DNA of 64,000 bases from Clostridia bacterium (GCA_017510245.1 JAFWNQ010000003.1:1-64000); one strand, 5' to 3'; shown: positions 26,099 through 34,980, counted from the stretch's first letter. The notes: generated by a model from the letters alone, not told the origin. Translations and numbers: made by a program.

Positions 26099-26557
26099 AT
26101 GAGTAAATTCAAAATTTATATTAAGTCTATATTGATTCCAGTTTTGGTAGGAGGATTTGTAGGTGTTGCTATTAACAGATTTATTGACTATGACACTTTA
26201 AATAGACCACCATTATCTCCACCAAGTATTACATTTCCAATAATTTGGACTATTTTATATGTATTAATGGGAATTTCATATGGTATTTTAAGAATAAACA
26301 AACAAACTAGTAAAGAAATAGATTCAATTTATTATTGGCAGTTAATTGTTAATGCTTTTTGGTCTATATTTTTCTTTGTGTTTAAATGGAGATTATTTTC
26401 TTTTTTGTGGATAATTCTTTTATCTTATTTGGTATTAAAGATGATAAGTGTTTTTTACAATAAAAATAAAACAGCCGGAATAATACAAATACCATATTTG
26501 GTATGGACTATATTTGCAACATACTTGAACTTAGGAGTATATCTTTTAAATAAATAA
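26099..26557 (+). CDS. tspO: TspO/MBR family protein
   Basis: Five-helix membrane protein related to the translocator protein that binds tetrapyrroles and cholesterol-like ligands. 152 aa from the ATG at 26099; AGAGGTG is 7 bases upstream. Family motifs are NRPPLSPPSITFPIIWTILY, WQLIVNAFWSIFFF and the last helix PYLVWTIFATYLNLGVYLLN. The aromatic-rich helices are typical. The RBS lies in the 3' arm of the upstream hairpin, so expression from readthrough transcripts should be low unless the stem opens or the gene has its own start site inside it. Confidence 0.92.
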   Translation: MSKFKIYIKSILIPVLVGGFVGVAINRFIDYDTLNRPPLSPPSITFPIIWTILYVLMGISYGILRINKQTSKEIDSIYYWQLIVNAFWSIFFFVFKWRLFSFLWIILLSYLVLKMISVFYNKNKTAGIIQIPYLVWTIFATYLNLGVYLLNK

Positions 26558-26564
26558 ATATTTT

Positions 26565-26589
26565 TTAGTGATTGCTACTCAATTACTAA
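26565..26589. repeat. 10-bp inverted repeat between tspO and the RNA candidate
   Basis: TTAGTGATTG (26565-26574), loop CTACT, CAATTACTAA (26580-26589), with one G-U. It could be a weak terminator of tspO or an operator. Confidence 0.5.
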
Positions 26590-26594
26590 TATCT

Positions 26595-26756
26595 AAAAAA
26601 CTAATATTAATATAAGTGAGTCACGCAGGAGAAACGCTAATGAAGTAATTGGAGACTTTCTTCTACCATAGACCATGTCAATAGTTATATTGACATACAG
26701 TTGGAAGTTGACCGAAAAGACTTACAGTTATTCATATTAGTTTTTATATTTTTTTT
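26595..26756 (+). ncRNA. Structured noncoding RNA candidate, about 160 nt
   Basis: No open frame. A long closing stem joins the ends: AAAAACTAATAT (26596-26607) with ATATTAGTTTTT (26734-26745), then further pairs after a 1x1 mismatch, and GTGAGTC with GACTTAC. Inside are a perfect TGTCAAT/ATTGACA hairpin and a CTTCTA/TGGAAG stem that encloses it. A purine-rich unpaired string ACGCAGGAGAAACGCTAATG is the sort of segment that is conserved in structured RNAs. A T-run (26749-26756) follows the closing stem, so the molecule ends as an intrinsic terminator. The next gene has its own promoter at 26806, so this is probably a free RNA rather than a riboswitch. A raiA-type or other Clostridial RNA is possible, but I cannot confirm a family. 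Confidence 0.6.
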
Positions 26757-26805
26757 AGAGAGTATTAATCAACTATTGCAAATATTATTTTTTATAATAT
26801 TTTTG

Positions 26806-26834
26806 TTGAGTTTTTATTCATTAAATGATAGAAT
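26806..26834 (+). promoter_or_regulatory. Promoter of the DnaB-like ATPase operon
   Basis: TTGAGT (26806-26811), 17-base spacer, TAGAAT (26829-26834). Confidence 0.6.
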
Positions 26835-26868
26835 GGATTTGTGATAAAACGGAAGAAAGGATAAAGAT

Positions 26869-28506
26869 ATGGATAATGAAGGAGATTTAAAAGAGGCATT
26901 GGATTTTTTGGACTCATATAATATGGACAATAAAGCCCAAGCTGCAAATACAGAGCCAGAGAAAGAACAAGAATCAGATAATAAATTTGGATATCCACCA
27001 GAATTAGCAGATACTTCTTTAGAAAGAAGGTATATAGGATTATTGCTAAACGAAATAAAAGCAATTTCAGTATATTATTTTTTATTTGATGACTGTTTTT
27101 TTGTTGATGATTTATTGCTTAATATATATAAAAAAATACTATTCACTGATGGTGAAAAATATGCACCAGTAATAGCAAAAGAAAAATTTAATTTTTCTAA
27201 AGAATCACAAGAATTATATGAAGTTAAGAATATGATTAAAGATGAATTCTATGATTCTAAATATAGACTAGATGATACTTATACTGAATTAAAGAAAATA
27301 TTTATACTAAGAAAGAATTATCTAGGAATACCAGTTAAAGACATACAAGCTAAAATAGCAGATGTATTAAACTATGAATTATACCATGAGATGACTCCTG
27401 AAGATGTTGAATCAGCTGTTGAACAAATTGCTAGTACTGAAAAATTCAAAAGATCTGTACTTAATAAAGATTTAACAAAGTTTTTAGTAGAAGGAGATAA
27501 TACTTTAACCAACGGTCTTGAATTGCCATTTCCTATAATGACAAAAGCTTTTAAAGGAATAAGAATAGGAGAAACTGCAGCATTTTCAATGCCTTCAAAC
27601 TATGGTAAAAGTAGATTTACAATTAATCTAGCGGCTTACATTGCTTTAGTTCATCAAAAGAAAGTTTTAATCATTTCAAACGAAATGTCAGAAGAAAAAA
27701 TGAAACTTTGTTTGATTACGACTATTCTAAACAATCCGACAATTCAAAAGATGCACAATCAGAATGTGCATGTTTCAGAGAATCAATTATTAGAATTCAA
27801 ATTTAGACCTGATGATGTTAACTCAGTTGAAGTTGACGAAAATGGATTTGTAAAGCAGGGAGAAGGAGAAAATCATTATGACTTTGCAAATAGATTGGCA
27901 CAAATTTCTTCTGAATTTAGAAACGTAATAAGAGTTACAAATTGGTTTAATGACAAATTATATAATTCTATACATTTCATAGATATTACAGATCATACAA
28001 ACGATGAATTAAAAAAGGTTATAATGAACTATTATTATAAAGAACAAGTTCATTATGTGTTCTATGATACATTAAAAACAGATATTGATAATATTGGAAA
28101 TGGGGAAGAATTGAAGAAAACAGCTACTATATTATCAAATTTAGCACAGAATTTTGGAATGTATATTGGCTCATCACTTCAATTATCAGAAACACAAACA
28201 GATCCCGTAAACTTAAGTGTAAATGATATGGCTGTAAGTAGAACAGTAAAAGAAGTATTAGACACATTATGTTTATTTAAACAAATACATAATGAGGACT
28301 TGGGAAGATATGAATATTCGACAGAAGAAACTTTTGAAAATGTTCATGATATAGAGAGATTCAAAAATCCAGATATCAGATATTATTCATGTGTAATTGA
28401 TAAGAATAGAGCTGGCCCAAAACCGGTACTATTGTTTAAAATTAATTTGGCATATAACAGTTGGGAAGAACTTGGATACTTAAGATTAAAATCAGCTTCT
28501 GTATAA
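26869..28506 (+). CDS. DnaB/RecA-fold P-loop ATPase of unknown role
   Basis: 545 aa. Residues 1-200 are a helical N-terminal part with no clear family. Residues about 215-540 resemble the C-terminal RecA-type domain of replicative helicase DnaB: P-loop AAFSMPSNYGKSRF (239-250), then KKVLIISNEMSEEKMK, the position of the DnaB EMS motif, and a Walker B-like strand VHYVFYDTL. The P-loop is shifted from the usual GRPSMGKT form. It is clearly not the main DnaB. It leads an operon with a membrane J-protein and two membrane-tethered extracellular proteins, which suggests a role at the envelope or in secretion rather than replication; that is inference. Confidence 0.7.
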   Translation: MDNEGDLKEALDFLDSYNMDNKAQAANTEPEKEQESDNKFGYPPELADTSLERRYIGLLLNEIKAISVYYFLFDDCFFVDDLLLNIYKKILFTDGEKYAPVIAKEKFNFSKESQELYEVKNMIKDEFYDSKYRLDDTYTELKKIFILRKNYLGIPVKDIQAKIADVLNYELYHEMTPEDVESAVEQIASTEKFKRSVLNKDLTKFLVEGDNTLTNGLELPFPIMTKAFKGIRIGETAAFSMPSNYGKSRFTINLAAYIALVHQKKVLIISNEMSEEKMKLCLITTILNNPTIQKMHNQNVHVSENQLLEFKFRPDDVNSVEVDENGFVKQGEGENHYDFANRLAQISSEFRNVIRVTNWFNDKLYNSIHFIDITDHTNDELKKVIMNYYYKEQVHYVFYDTLKTDIDNIGNGEELKKTATILSNLAQNFGMYIGSSLQLSETQTDPVNLSVNDMAVSRTVKEVLDTLCLFKQIHNEDLGRYEYSTEETFENVHDIERFKNPDIRYYSCVIDKNRAGPKPVLLFKINLAYNSWEELGYLRLKSASV

Positions 28507-28527
28507 TAAAAATGGAAAGAGAGAAAT

Positions 28528-29202
28528 ATGACACTATATGAAATATTGGAAGTAAGTGAAAAAGCTTCAAACGAAGTTATAGAAAAAGCGTATAAAACTT
28601 TAGCAAAAAAATATCATCCGGATTTACAACAAACACCAGAAGAGAAAAGAAATGCTGAAAAGAAAATGCAAAAGATAAATGAAGCTTATGAAACACTTAA
28701 AGATGAAAATAAAAGAATTGAATATGATAAAGAGCTACAGGCTGAAAAGGACAAGCAAACAGAGTATTATCAGTATAATAATATGCAAAAAAACATCAAT
28801 ACTCAACCTAAGAATAATACAGAATTTAATCAACAGTCTCAATATATTCAAAATGACAATTACAGAAGTGCTACAGAATGGCAACAGATATTAGCTAATT
28901 TATCTCCAAAAGAAAGAGATAGATTAATGAAGAGAATTCAACGTGATGCAAGGGAAGAGTATACTAGAGTAGCTGAAGACTATTATAGACAAAAAGGATA
29001 TATTGTTAAACATAAAACAACACCAAGGGAGTATCTTGCTGGTTTTATTACAATAGTAATAATCATTGCTTTACTTGGATTACTATGGTTGATTCCACCA
29101 ACAAGAAGATGGATGATTAGTGTTTACAATGGAAACATTGCAGTAAAGATAGTTGTGGATTTAATTATTAATTTTATAAAAGCATTATTTGGAAAGATAT
29201 AG
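28528..29202 (+). CDS. Membrane-anchored J-domain protein
   Basis: 224 aa. Residues 1-66 are a canonical J domain ([23 protein letters not shown] at 30-32, then [15 protein letters not shown]), so it should stimulate an Hsp70. A Gln/Asn-rich linker (about 75-115) and a basic region ([18 protein letters not shown]) follow. One hydrophobic segment (about 172-192) is near the C-terminus, followed by a second amphipathic stretch. It lacks the zinc and substrate domains of DnaJ, so it is a type III J-protein tethered to the membrane. It is 21 bases after the ATPase gene. Confidence 0.85.
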   Translation: MTLYEILEVSEKASNEVIEKAYKTLAKKYHPDLQQTPEEKRNAEKKMQKINEAYETLKDENKRIEYDKELQAEKDKQTEYYQYNNMQKNINTQPKNNTEFNQQSQYIQNDNYRSATEWQQILANLSPKERDRLMKRIQRDAREEYTRVAEDYYRQKGYIVKHKTTPREYLAGFITIVIIIALLGLLWLIPPTRRWMISVYNGNIAVKIVVDLIINFIKALFGKI

Positions 29203-29220
29203 AAAGGGATGTTGTAAAAA

Positions 29221-30219
29221 ATGGAAGAAAAAAGTGTAAGTAAGAAAAAGAAAGTATTAATGGTAATAGGTGCAATTTTAGTATGTGCAATAATATATGT
29301 GATAGTAATAAAAACTTATAAAGTGAAAAATAGAGAAATTGATAAAGTAATTTTTAACTCAAATGAGATAGAAAATGAAGAGATAATTGAAACAGAAAAA
29401 CTGTATGATGAAAGTAGTTTCCCTAAAGTTGATGCTTCTTTAGCTACACAGCCTTTAGTGGATGCTATTTATAAAGATTTTACTGGAACTAGTGATGAGA
29501 ACTTCAATGAAGATGTATTGAATTACTCAAATACTCATCCTGGATATGTAAAACTAATCAATGATGAGGTTGACTTAATTGTAGTTACAGAACCTTCAGA
29601 GGAAGAATTAAAACTAGCTAAAGAAAAGGGAGTAGAATTAGAAGTGATTCCAGTTGTTAAAGAGGGATTTGTATTTTATGTAAATGCTAATAATAAAGTT
29701 GATAGTTTAACAACAGAACAGATTCAAAAAATATATACTGGAGAAATTACTAATTGGAAAGAAGTTGGTGGAGAAGATGAAAAAATAAAAGCTTTCCAAA
29801 GACCAGTTAATTCGGGATCACAAACAGGAATGCTTTCTCTTGTAATGAAAGATTTAAAATTAATGGAGGCTCCAAAAGAAAACTTGATTGATACTATGAG
29901 CGAAATAATTAATCTTGTATCAAGTTATGATAATGGAAAAAATGCTATTGGATACTCTTACTACTATTATGCTACTACAATGTTTGAAACTATTGATAAA
30001 ACAGTTGCAAGTAATATAAAATTGCTGGGAATAGATGGAATAAAACCAAACAATGAAACTATACAGAATTCAACATATCCATTTAACACAGCATATTATA
30101 TAGTTATAAATAAAGCTGATAGTGAGAAAGATGCTTCAAGAATACTAGCAAATCAATTGTTATCAAAAAGAGGCCAAAGTGTTGCAGAAAAGGCAGGATA
30201 TGTACCAGTAAATAAATAA
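29221..30219 (+). CDS. PstS-like periplasmic-binding-fold protein, membrane tethered
   Basis: 332 aa. One N-terminal helix (about 12-30) rather than a lipobox anchors the protein outside. The rest is the phosphate-binding PstS-type fold: VDASLATQPLVDAIY, then IQKIYTGEITNWKEVGG and FQRPVNSGSQTGM, the phosphate-loop region. No pstC, pstA or pstB is nearby, so it may sense or scavenge a ligand or act in envelope processes. It is a paralogue of the gene at 37601. RBS AAAGGG. Cotranscribed with the J-protein and the next gene (13-base gap). Confidence 0.82.
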   Translation: MEEKSVSKKKKVLMVIGAILVCAIIYVIVIKTYKVKNREIDKVIFNSNEIENEEIIETEKLYDESSFPKVDASLATQPLVDAIYKDFTGTSDENFNEDVLNYSNTHPGYVKLINDEVDLIVVTEPSEEELKLAKEKGVELEVIPVVKEGFVFYVNANNKVDSLTTEQIQKIYTGEITNWKEVGGEDEKIKAFQRPVNSGSQTGMLSLVMKDLKLMEAPKENLIDTMSEIINLVSSYDNGKNAIGYSYYYYATTMFETIDKTVASNIKLLGIDGIKPNNETIQNSTYPFNTAYYIVINKADSEKDASRILANQLLSKRGQSVAEKAGYVPVNK

Positions 30220-30232
30220 TAGGAGAAATAAT

Positions 30233-31846
30233 ATGGAAAACGAAAGTGAAAAAGTTGAGAAAAAAAGATTAAGTTATAAAAAGAAGTATATTATCTTTGT
30301 AATTCTATTATTAATAATTACTGCTATTGCCTGTGTGCTTACAATAAAGTATTTATCAAAGGAAAATTCTCAAGATGAAATAATTATTATAGAGAATAGT
30401 ATAGAACAACCTGTAGAAAAAAAATCAGCGGAAGATAAAAAATATACAATTAATTCGTATACAGAAACATATGATGATAATCCTATAAGGATTAATAAAC
30501 ACTATTTAGTAAAAGGTGTGGAAACTTCTGAGGATTTATATGAAAAAAGTGAAAACGAACGAAAAAACTATGTACAAATAGAAGGGTTAAAGGATAGAGA
30601 TACAGAAAACAGTATTAATGAGAGATTAAAACAAAAAGCTATTGAAATGGACACAGATGATGTAAATACATATGTTGCTGGTAACTTTGGAGATGTATTA
30701 TCTGTGGAGATAAATGGACTTTGCAAAAATGAAAATGACAAATATATAACAAAGCATGATTGCTTAAATGTAGATTTAAATACTGGAGAAGAGATTCCAT
30801 TGGAAAAAGTATTTATATCATCAACACCTATTAAAGCGTTAATTGTAAATGGATTATATAAAGCCCTTTCATGGGAAAATATATATGGCGCGGATGAAGG
30901 CATAATCGAATCTTATGATATGAACAAATCTGATACAAGTGACTATGAGAATAAAAGCATAGAAGTGATGAGAAAATATGATAATAATAAAGATAACATA
31001 GACTATATAATAAGTCCTGAGAAAGTGACTATACTAGGAAGTTTAATTCAAGATAAAAATGGAAATGACATTAGTATTAATATAGATTTTGTAGATAATA
31101 TAGATGAGGTCTCAATATATAAAAGATTTTTAACGGGCAATAGTATTTATAAAGATTCAAGCATAGGTTTGAAAAAGACAATAGTTTTTACTGAAAGATT
31201 GGAAAATAGCAGTAACTTTATAGATGGAATTAAATATGGAAAAATAGCAGATAATGTATTTGACCAAGAAATATTACAAAAAAATGGTGTAAATGCTAAT
31301 TGGTCTGTTATAAATAAAGCTATTAATGAAATTAGTAGTAAAGAGAATAGTGAAACAATAAAAAATCTAGATAGCTCAAAAGGACTTTTTATTCAAAAGG
31401 AATATGGGGTAAATGACAGTGGAGAAAGTAATTATTACAAAATATATGTAACTATTGCTAAAACAATTTGTGATATTAATTATTTTAAAAATGAAGCATT
31501 TAAAGATTTTATACATTTACAACAGCAAGAGTCTGGAGCAGCTACGCTAGTGATGTTTTCAAAAGAATTAAAAGAATTATATCCAAATTTAGAACCTGAG
31601 GATGAAGCACATGAAACTTACTACATAGGCATTAATGGAGAATTTTTAGGTAATACAGAACAAGAGGCTAAAACTAAAACTTCATCATCAGAATATCAAA
31701 ATAAAATTGAACAGTATAATCCATCTGAAACTAAACAAGAACAGGAAGTAAATAATAGTAGTATTGAAGAAGATGAAGAAGAAAACAGTACAAGTGAAAA
31801 CATAACAGAAGAAAATAAAAATACTATTAATGAAAGTTCAAATTAA
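30233..31846 (+). CDS. Membrane-anchored extracellular protein, DUF3298/DUF4163-like
   Basis: 537 aa. A basic N-terminus and one helix (about 19-41) are followed by an extracellular region. YVQIEGLKDRDTENSINERL (about 110-130) matches the opening of the DUF4163/DUF3298 arrangement found in RsiV- and PdaC-like proteins; I hold this at moderate confidence. The last 60 residues are an acidic, Ser/Asn/Glu-rich low-complexity tail. It is the last gene of the ATPase-J-protein-PstS-like operon. Function unknown. Confidence 0.65.
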   Translation: MENESEKVEKKRLSYKKKYIIFVILLLIITAIACVLTIKYLSKENSQDEIIIIENSIEQPVEKKSAEDKKYTINSYTETYDDNPIRINKHYLVKGVETSEDLYEKSENERKNYVQIEGLKDRDTENSINERLKQKAIEMDTDDVNTYVAGNFGDVLSVEINGLCKNENDKYITKHDCLNVDLNTGEEIPLEKVFISSTPIKALIVNGLYKALSWENIYGADEGIIESYDMNKSDTSDYENKSIEVMRKYDNNKDNIDYIISPEKVTILGSLIQDKNGNDISINIDFVDNIDEVSIYKRFLTGNSIYKDSSIGLKKTIVFTERLENSSNFIDGIKYGKIADNVFDQEILQKNGVNANWSVINKAINEISSKENSETIKNLDSSKGLFIQKEYGVNDSGESNYYKIYVTIAKTICDINYFKNEAFKDFIHLQQQESGAATLVMFSKELKELYPNLEPEDEAHETYYIGINGEFLGNTEQEAKTKTSSSEYQNKIEQYNPSETKQEQEVNNSSIEEDEEENSTSENITEENKNTINESSN

Positions 31847-31885
31847 TATAAAAGATGTTAAATAAAGGACGAAAAGCTAAAGTGA

Positions 31886-31914
31886 TTGACAAATAAGGGT
31901 TTTAAGTATATAAT
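31886..31914 (+). promoter_or_regulatory. Consensus sigma-A promoter of ppaC
   Basis: TTGACA (31886-31891), 17-base spacer, TATAAT (31909-31914): a perfect consensus. Confidence 0.85.
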
Positions 31915-31949
31915 ATGGCAGAATTGAAAATAGAAAGGAAAATCAACCA

Positions 31950-32876
31950 ATGGATGATAAAGTTTTAGTTTTTGGACACAAAAATCCAGATACAGACACA
32001 ATCTGCTCAAGCATAATAGCAACTAAGTTAGCAAAACATTTAGGATATGATGCTGAAGCTGTTAGATTAGGAAAAATTAATAAAGAAACAGAATATGTTT
32101 TTAATTATTTAGGAATAGAACCTCAAAGAGAAATTTCTAAAGTAGATGAAGGACAAAAAATAATACTTGTAGACCACAATGAAGAGGCTCAAAGCGTTGA
32201 AGGAAGAGAAAAGGCAGAAGTAATTGCAGTAATAGATCATCACAGAATTGCTGATTTTACAACAACAATGCCTTTATACTACATTGCTAAGCCATATGGA
32301 TGTACTGCAACCGTTTTATTTGAACTATACCAACAACACAATTTAGAAATTGATAAAGAAATAGGAACATTAATGTTAAGTGCTATTATTTCTGATACAT
32401 TACTTTTAAAATCTCCAACATGTACTGAAAAAGATGTTGAAGTTTATAATAAACTAGAGGAAATGCTAGAAATAAATGCAAAAGAATATGGTCTTAATAT
32501 GCTAAAAGCAGGAACTGACATTAGTGCACTAACAGCTAAAGAAGTAATAGATCTAGATGCAAAAGAGTTTATGGAAAAAGGAAAGAAGTTTGTTGTTGCA
32601 CAAGTGAATACTGCTGATATAAGTGATGTATTCTCAAGAAAAGAAGATATATCATTTGCAATGGAAAAAGAAATAGCAGACAAAAAGCTAGATTTATTTG
32701 TATTTGTCATAACTGATATTATTAATACCAATTCTAAGATAATTGCCTTAGGAGAAGATAAAGAATTGGCTGAAAAAGCATTTGGACAAGAATTAGATGA
32801 AGATGATTCTATGCTATTAGAAGGTGTTGTTTCAAGAAAGAAACAAATTGCTCCACCATTATTAGAGAATTTATAA
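31950..32876 (+). CDS. ppaC: Manganese-dependent inorganic pyrophosphatase (family II)
   Basis: Hydrolyses pyrophosphate to drive biosynthesis. DHH-family motifs: FGHKNPDTDTICSS near the N-terminus, VDHNE (about 71-75), the DHH signature in AVIDHHRIADF, and DHHA2-type C-terminal domain ending SRKKQIAPPLLENL with the substrate-binding SRKKQ. At 308 aa it is the short form without CBS/DRTGG regulatory domains. RBS AAAGGA. It has its own consensus promoter and terminator. Confidence 0.95.
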   Translation: MDDKVLVFGHKNPDTDTICSSIIATKLAKHLGYDAEAVRLGKINKETEYVFNYLGIEPQREISKVDEGQKIILVDHNEEAQSVEGREKAEVIAVIDHHRIADFTTTMPLYYIAKPYGCTATVLFELYQQHNLEIDKEIGTLMLSAIISDTLLLKSPTCTEKDVEVYNKLEEMLEINAKEYGLNMLKAGTDISALTAKEVIDLDAKEFMEKGKKFVVAQVNTADISDVFSRKEDISFAMEKEIADKKLDLFVFVITDIINTNSKIIALGEDKELAEKAFGQELDEDDSMLLEGVVSRKKQIAPPLLENL

Positions 32877-32881
32877 AACAT

Positions 32882-32915
32882 AAAAAAACGATAACTTATT
32901 GTTATCGTTTTTTTT
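32882..32915. terminator. Bidirectional terminator between ppaC and leuA
   Basis: AAAAAAACGATAAC, loop TTATT, GTTATCGTTTTTTTT. A-run and T-run flanks allow use on both strands by the convergent genes. Confidence 0.9.
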
Positions 32916-32985
32916 ATGTTGAATTTTGAAAAATTGGAAATAGGAAAAGGAGAAGATCCAAGTTTTCTATCCAAATCTCATTTTC

Positions 32986-34647
32986 TTATATGTTAGAAAT
33001 TCTATTTAAAGCACTTATCACAGCTTTTAATCCCGATTTAGTAATATCACTATCTTGCCCTATGGCCCATATGTCAGTATCATTGATTTTAATATTAATA
33101 TAAGAAACTGCTTGAGATTTTTCAGCATTTTCGTTTAAAGATTCTTGAATGTAATCTAGTATACTAAAATTATACCCCTCATCATTTAAAATACTAACAA
33201 AGGCATCAATTGGTCCAGTACCAATCTTGCTACCTTTCTTTTGCTTTCCTTTTATGGAATAGATGATATCCAAAGAAGTATTATTATTGCTGTTTTGGAT
33301 ATCATAACTTTCTACTTTGACAATATCTTCTCGATTTATAAATTCTTTTACAAAGTAATAATGAATTTCTTCGATAGTTAATTCTTTGTGTAGCTTATCA
33401 GATAAATCTTTAAAAAACACACCAATTTCTTTTTGCATATTTCTTGGAAGATTGTATCCAAATTGTGATTCTAAAATAAAGGCAATACCAGCTTTACCAG
33501 ACTGTGAGTTAATTCGTATAATGGGTTCATAGTGCCTATGAATGTCTTTGGGATTAATTGGAAGATAAGGCATTTCCCAATATTTTTTAGATTTGTCGTT
33601 AGAAAGATTTTTTAAGCCTTTTGAAATAGCATCTTGATGTGATCCGGAAAAAGAAGTAAACACTAACTCTCCAGCATATGGATGTCTAGGTGACACCTTC
33701 ATTTTCGTACATTTTTCAAAAATTCTTCTTGTTTGATTTATATGAGAAAAATCAAGCTTAGGATCTACACCTGTTACATACATATTCATTGCAATATTCA
33801 TTAAATCGGAATTACCAGTTCTTTCACCATTTCCAAATAAGGTGCCTTCAATTCTATTTGCACCAGCTAATAGTCCCATTTCAGAAGTCGCAACAGATGT
33901 ACCTCTATCGTTATGGGTATGTATTGAAACGATAACATTTTCTCTATCATTTATTTTTTCACAAACATATTCAATTTGATCAGCAAATATGTTTGGCGTA
34001 GAACACTCTACAGTAGCTGTAAGATTAATGATAGGTTTATAATTAGTTTGGTTTTTCCATACATCTAAAACTGAATTGATTACATCTATTGAATAATCCA
34101 CTTCTGCATTAGTAAATGACTCTGGAGTATATTCAAATTGCCATTCTGTTTCAGGATGATCTTTTATGTATTCACACATAATATTTGCTGCATTAACTGC
34201 AATTTGCTTAACTTCTTCTTTAGATTTATTAAAAACAACGTCTCTTTGGATTCTAGAAATAGAGTTGTAAATATTAACAATAACTCTTTTAGCACCAATT
34301 AAAGATTCAAAGGTTTTTTGTAAAATATCTTCACGTGCTTGTGAGATAACTTGAATAGTAACATCGTCAGGAATCTTATTGTTTTCAATTAAATACCTTG
34401 TGAATTGAAATTCAGTTTCACTAGCTGCAGGAAAACCTATTTCAATTTCTTTGAATCCAATAGAAACCAGATGATCGAAAAACTCTATTTTTTCTTGTAA
34501 ACTCATCGGAGTTGCTAAAGCTTGGTTTCCATCTCTTAAATCAACACTGCACCAGATAGGAGCTTCAGTGATTTCTTTTTCGGGCCATGACCTATGACTG
34601 GGTTTTTTCCAGTCATACATTCTTTTATAATTTTCAAAATTTTTCAT
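32986..34647 (-). CDS. leuA: 2-isopropylmalate synthase
   Basis: First committed enzyme of leucine synthesis: acetyl-CoA plus 2-ketoisovalerate to 2-isopropylmalate. I take the ATG at 34647 (553 aa), which has a perfect AGGAGG 7 bases upstream; the frame to 34674 would put the RBS inside the gene. The TIM barrel starts WCSVDLRDGNQAL, and the metal ligand region HTHNDRG is present. It is the long type (yeast/actinobacterial-like) with an N-terminal KKPSHRSWPEKEI. The C-terminal LeuA regulatory domain (about 420-553, GTGPIDAFVSIL, ending GLKAVISALNRI) suggests leucine feedback inhibition. Transcription is apparently controlled by a leader-peptide attenuator upstream. No leuB, leuC or leuD is in the window. 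Confidence 0.95.
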   Translation of the reverse strand: MKNFENYKRMYDWKKPSHRSWPEKEITEAPIWCSVDLRDGNQALATPMSLQEKIEFFDHLVSIGFKEIEIGFPAASETEFQFTRYLIENNKIPDDVTIQVISQAREDILQKTFESLIGAKRVIVNIYNSISRIQRDVVFNKSKEEVKQIAVNAANIMCEYIKDHPETEWQFEYTPESFTNAEVDYSIDVINSVLDVWKNQTNYKPIINLTATVECSTPNIFADQIEYVCEKINDRENVIVSIHTHNDRGTSVATSEMGLLAGANRIEGTLFGNGERTGNSDLMNIAMNMYVTGVDPKLDFSHINQTRRIFEKCTKMKVSPRHPYAGELVFTSFSGSHQDAISKGLKNLSNDKSKKYWEMPYLPINPKDIHRHYEPIIRINSQSGKAGIAFILESQFGYNLPRNMQKEIGVFFKDLSDKLHKELTIEEIHYYFVKEFINREDIVKVESYDIQNSNNNTSLDIIYSIKGKQKKGSKIGTGPIDAFVSILNDEGYNFSILDYIQESLNENAEKSQAVSYINIKINDTDIWAIGQDSDITKSGLKAVISALNRISNI

Positions 34648-34672
34648 AAAGTATCCTCCTGTATATAAAAAC

Positions 34673-34785
34673 AAAAAACTCTATACAATCCACAAAATGA
34701 TTATATAGAGTATATTCATCAAAATAATATTAATATATATAAATTATTCACAATAGTAATAAACTCTATAATTAGGATAATAGAG
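34673..34785 (-). promoter_or_regulatory. Leucine attenuator upstream of leuA
   Basis: Read on the minus strand: segment 1 (34785-34780, CTCTAT, part of the leader-peptide Leu codons) pairs with segment 2 (34769-34764, ATAGAG). Segment 3 (34710-34699, CTCTATATAATC) pairs with segment 4 (34690-34679, GATTGTATAGAG), and T6 and T5 runs follow, making an intrinsic terminator. Segment 2 can instead pair with segment 3 (ATAGAGT with ACTCTAT, plus 4 more pairs after a mismatch), which would block the terminator. This is the classic attenuation layout. Confidence 0.8.
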
Positions 34786-34831
34786 CTATTTGTATGAGAT
34801 TTAATTCAATAATATTCTTTATAAATTCCAT
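34772..34831 (-). CDS. leuA leader peptide (19 aa)
   Basis: ATG at 34831 with AGGAGA 7 bases upstream. The peptide is MEFIKNIIELNLIQIALLS, with four Leu (including adjacent CTA-TTA codons just before the stop) and five Ile. The Leu-Leu codons overlap segment 1 of the attenuator, so ribosome stalling there would free segment 2 to pair with segment 3. Too short for normal gene finding, but its position, RBS and codons fit a regulatory leader. Confidence 0.78.
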   Translation of the reverse strand: MEFIKNIIELNLIQIALLS

Positions 34832-34862
34832 TTTAAAATCTCCTAGTGAATTTATTGAAATA

Positions 34863-34891
34863 AGTATAGTACATTTTGAAAAAAAAGTCAA
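34863..34891 (-). promoter_or_regulatory. Sigma-A promoter of leuA and its leader
   Basis: Minus strand TTGACT (34891-34886), 17-base spacer, TATACT (34868-34863). It is back to back with the plus-strand promoter at 34895. Confidence 0.78.
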
Positions 34892-34894
34892 GAA

Positions 34895-34923
34895 TTGCTT
34901 TTTTATGTGTTTTGAGGTATAAT
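34895..34923 (+). promoter_or_regulatory. Sigma-A promoter of the second GC-rich cassette
   Basis: TTGCTT (34895-34900), 17-base spacer, TATAAT (34918-34923). Confidence 0.72.
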
Positions 34924-34980
34924 AGTAGAAGTTACGTATAGGTCAAGTATTATAAATTCTAATTAGAAAGAGGTAATACA

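Noticed and set aside
26595..26756. Riboswitch for the 26869 gene
   Set aside because: A separate sigma-A promoter lies between the RNA and the gene, and the RNA ends as a terminator with no visible alternative pairing to the gene.
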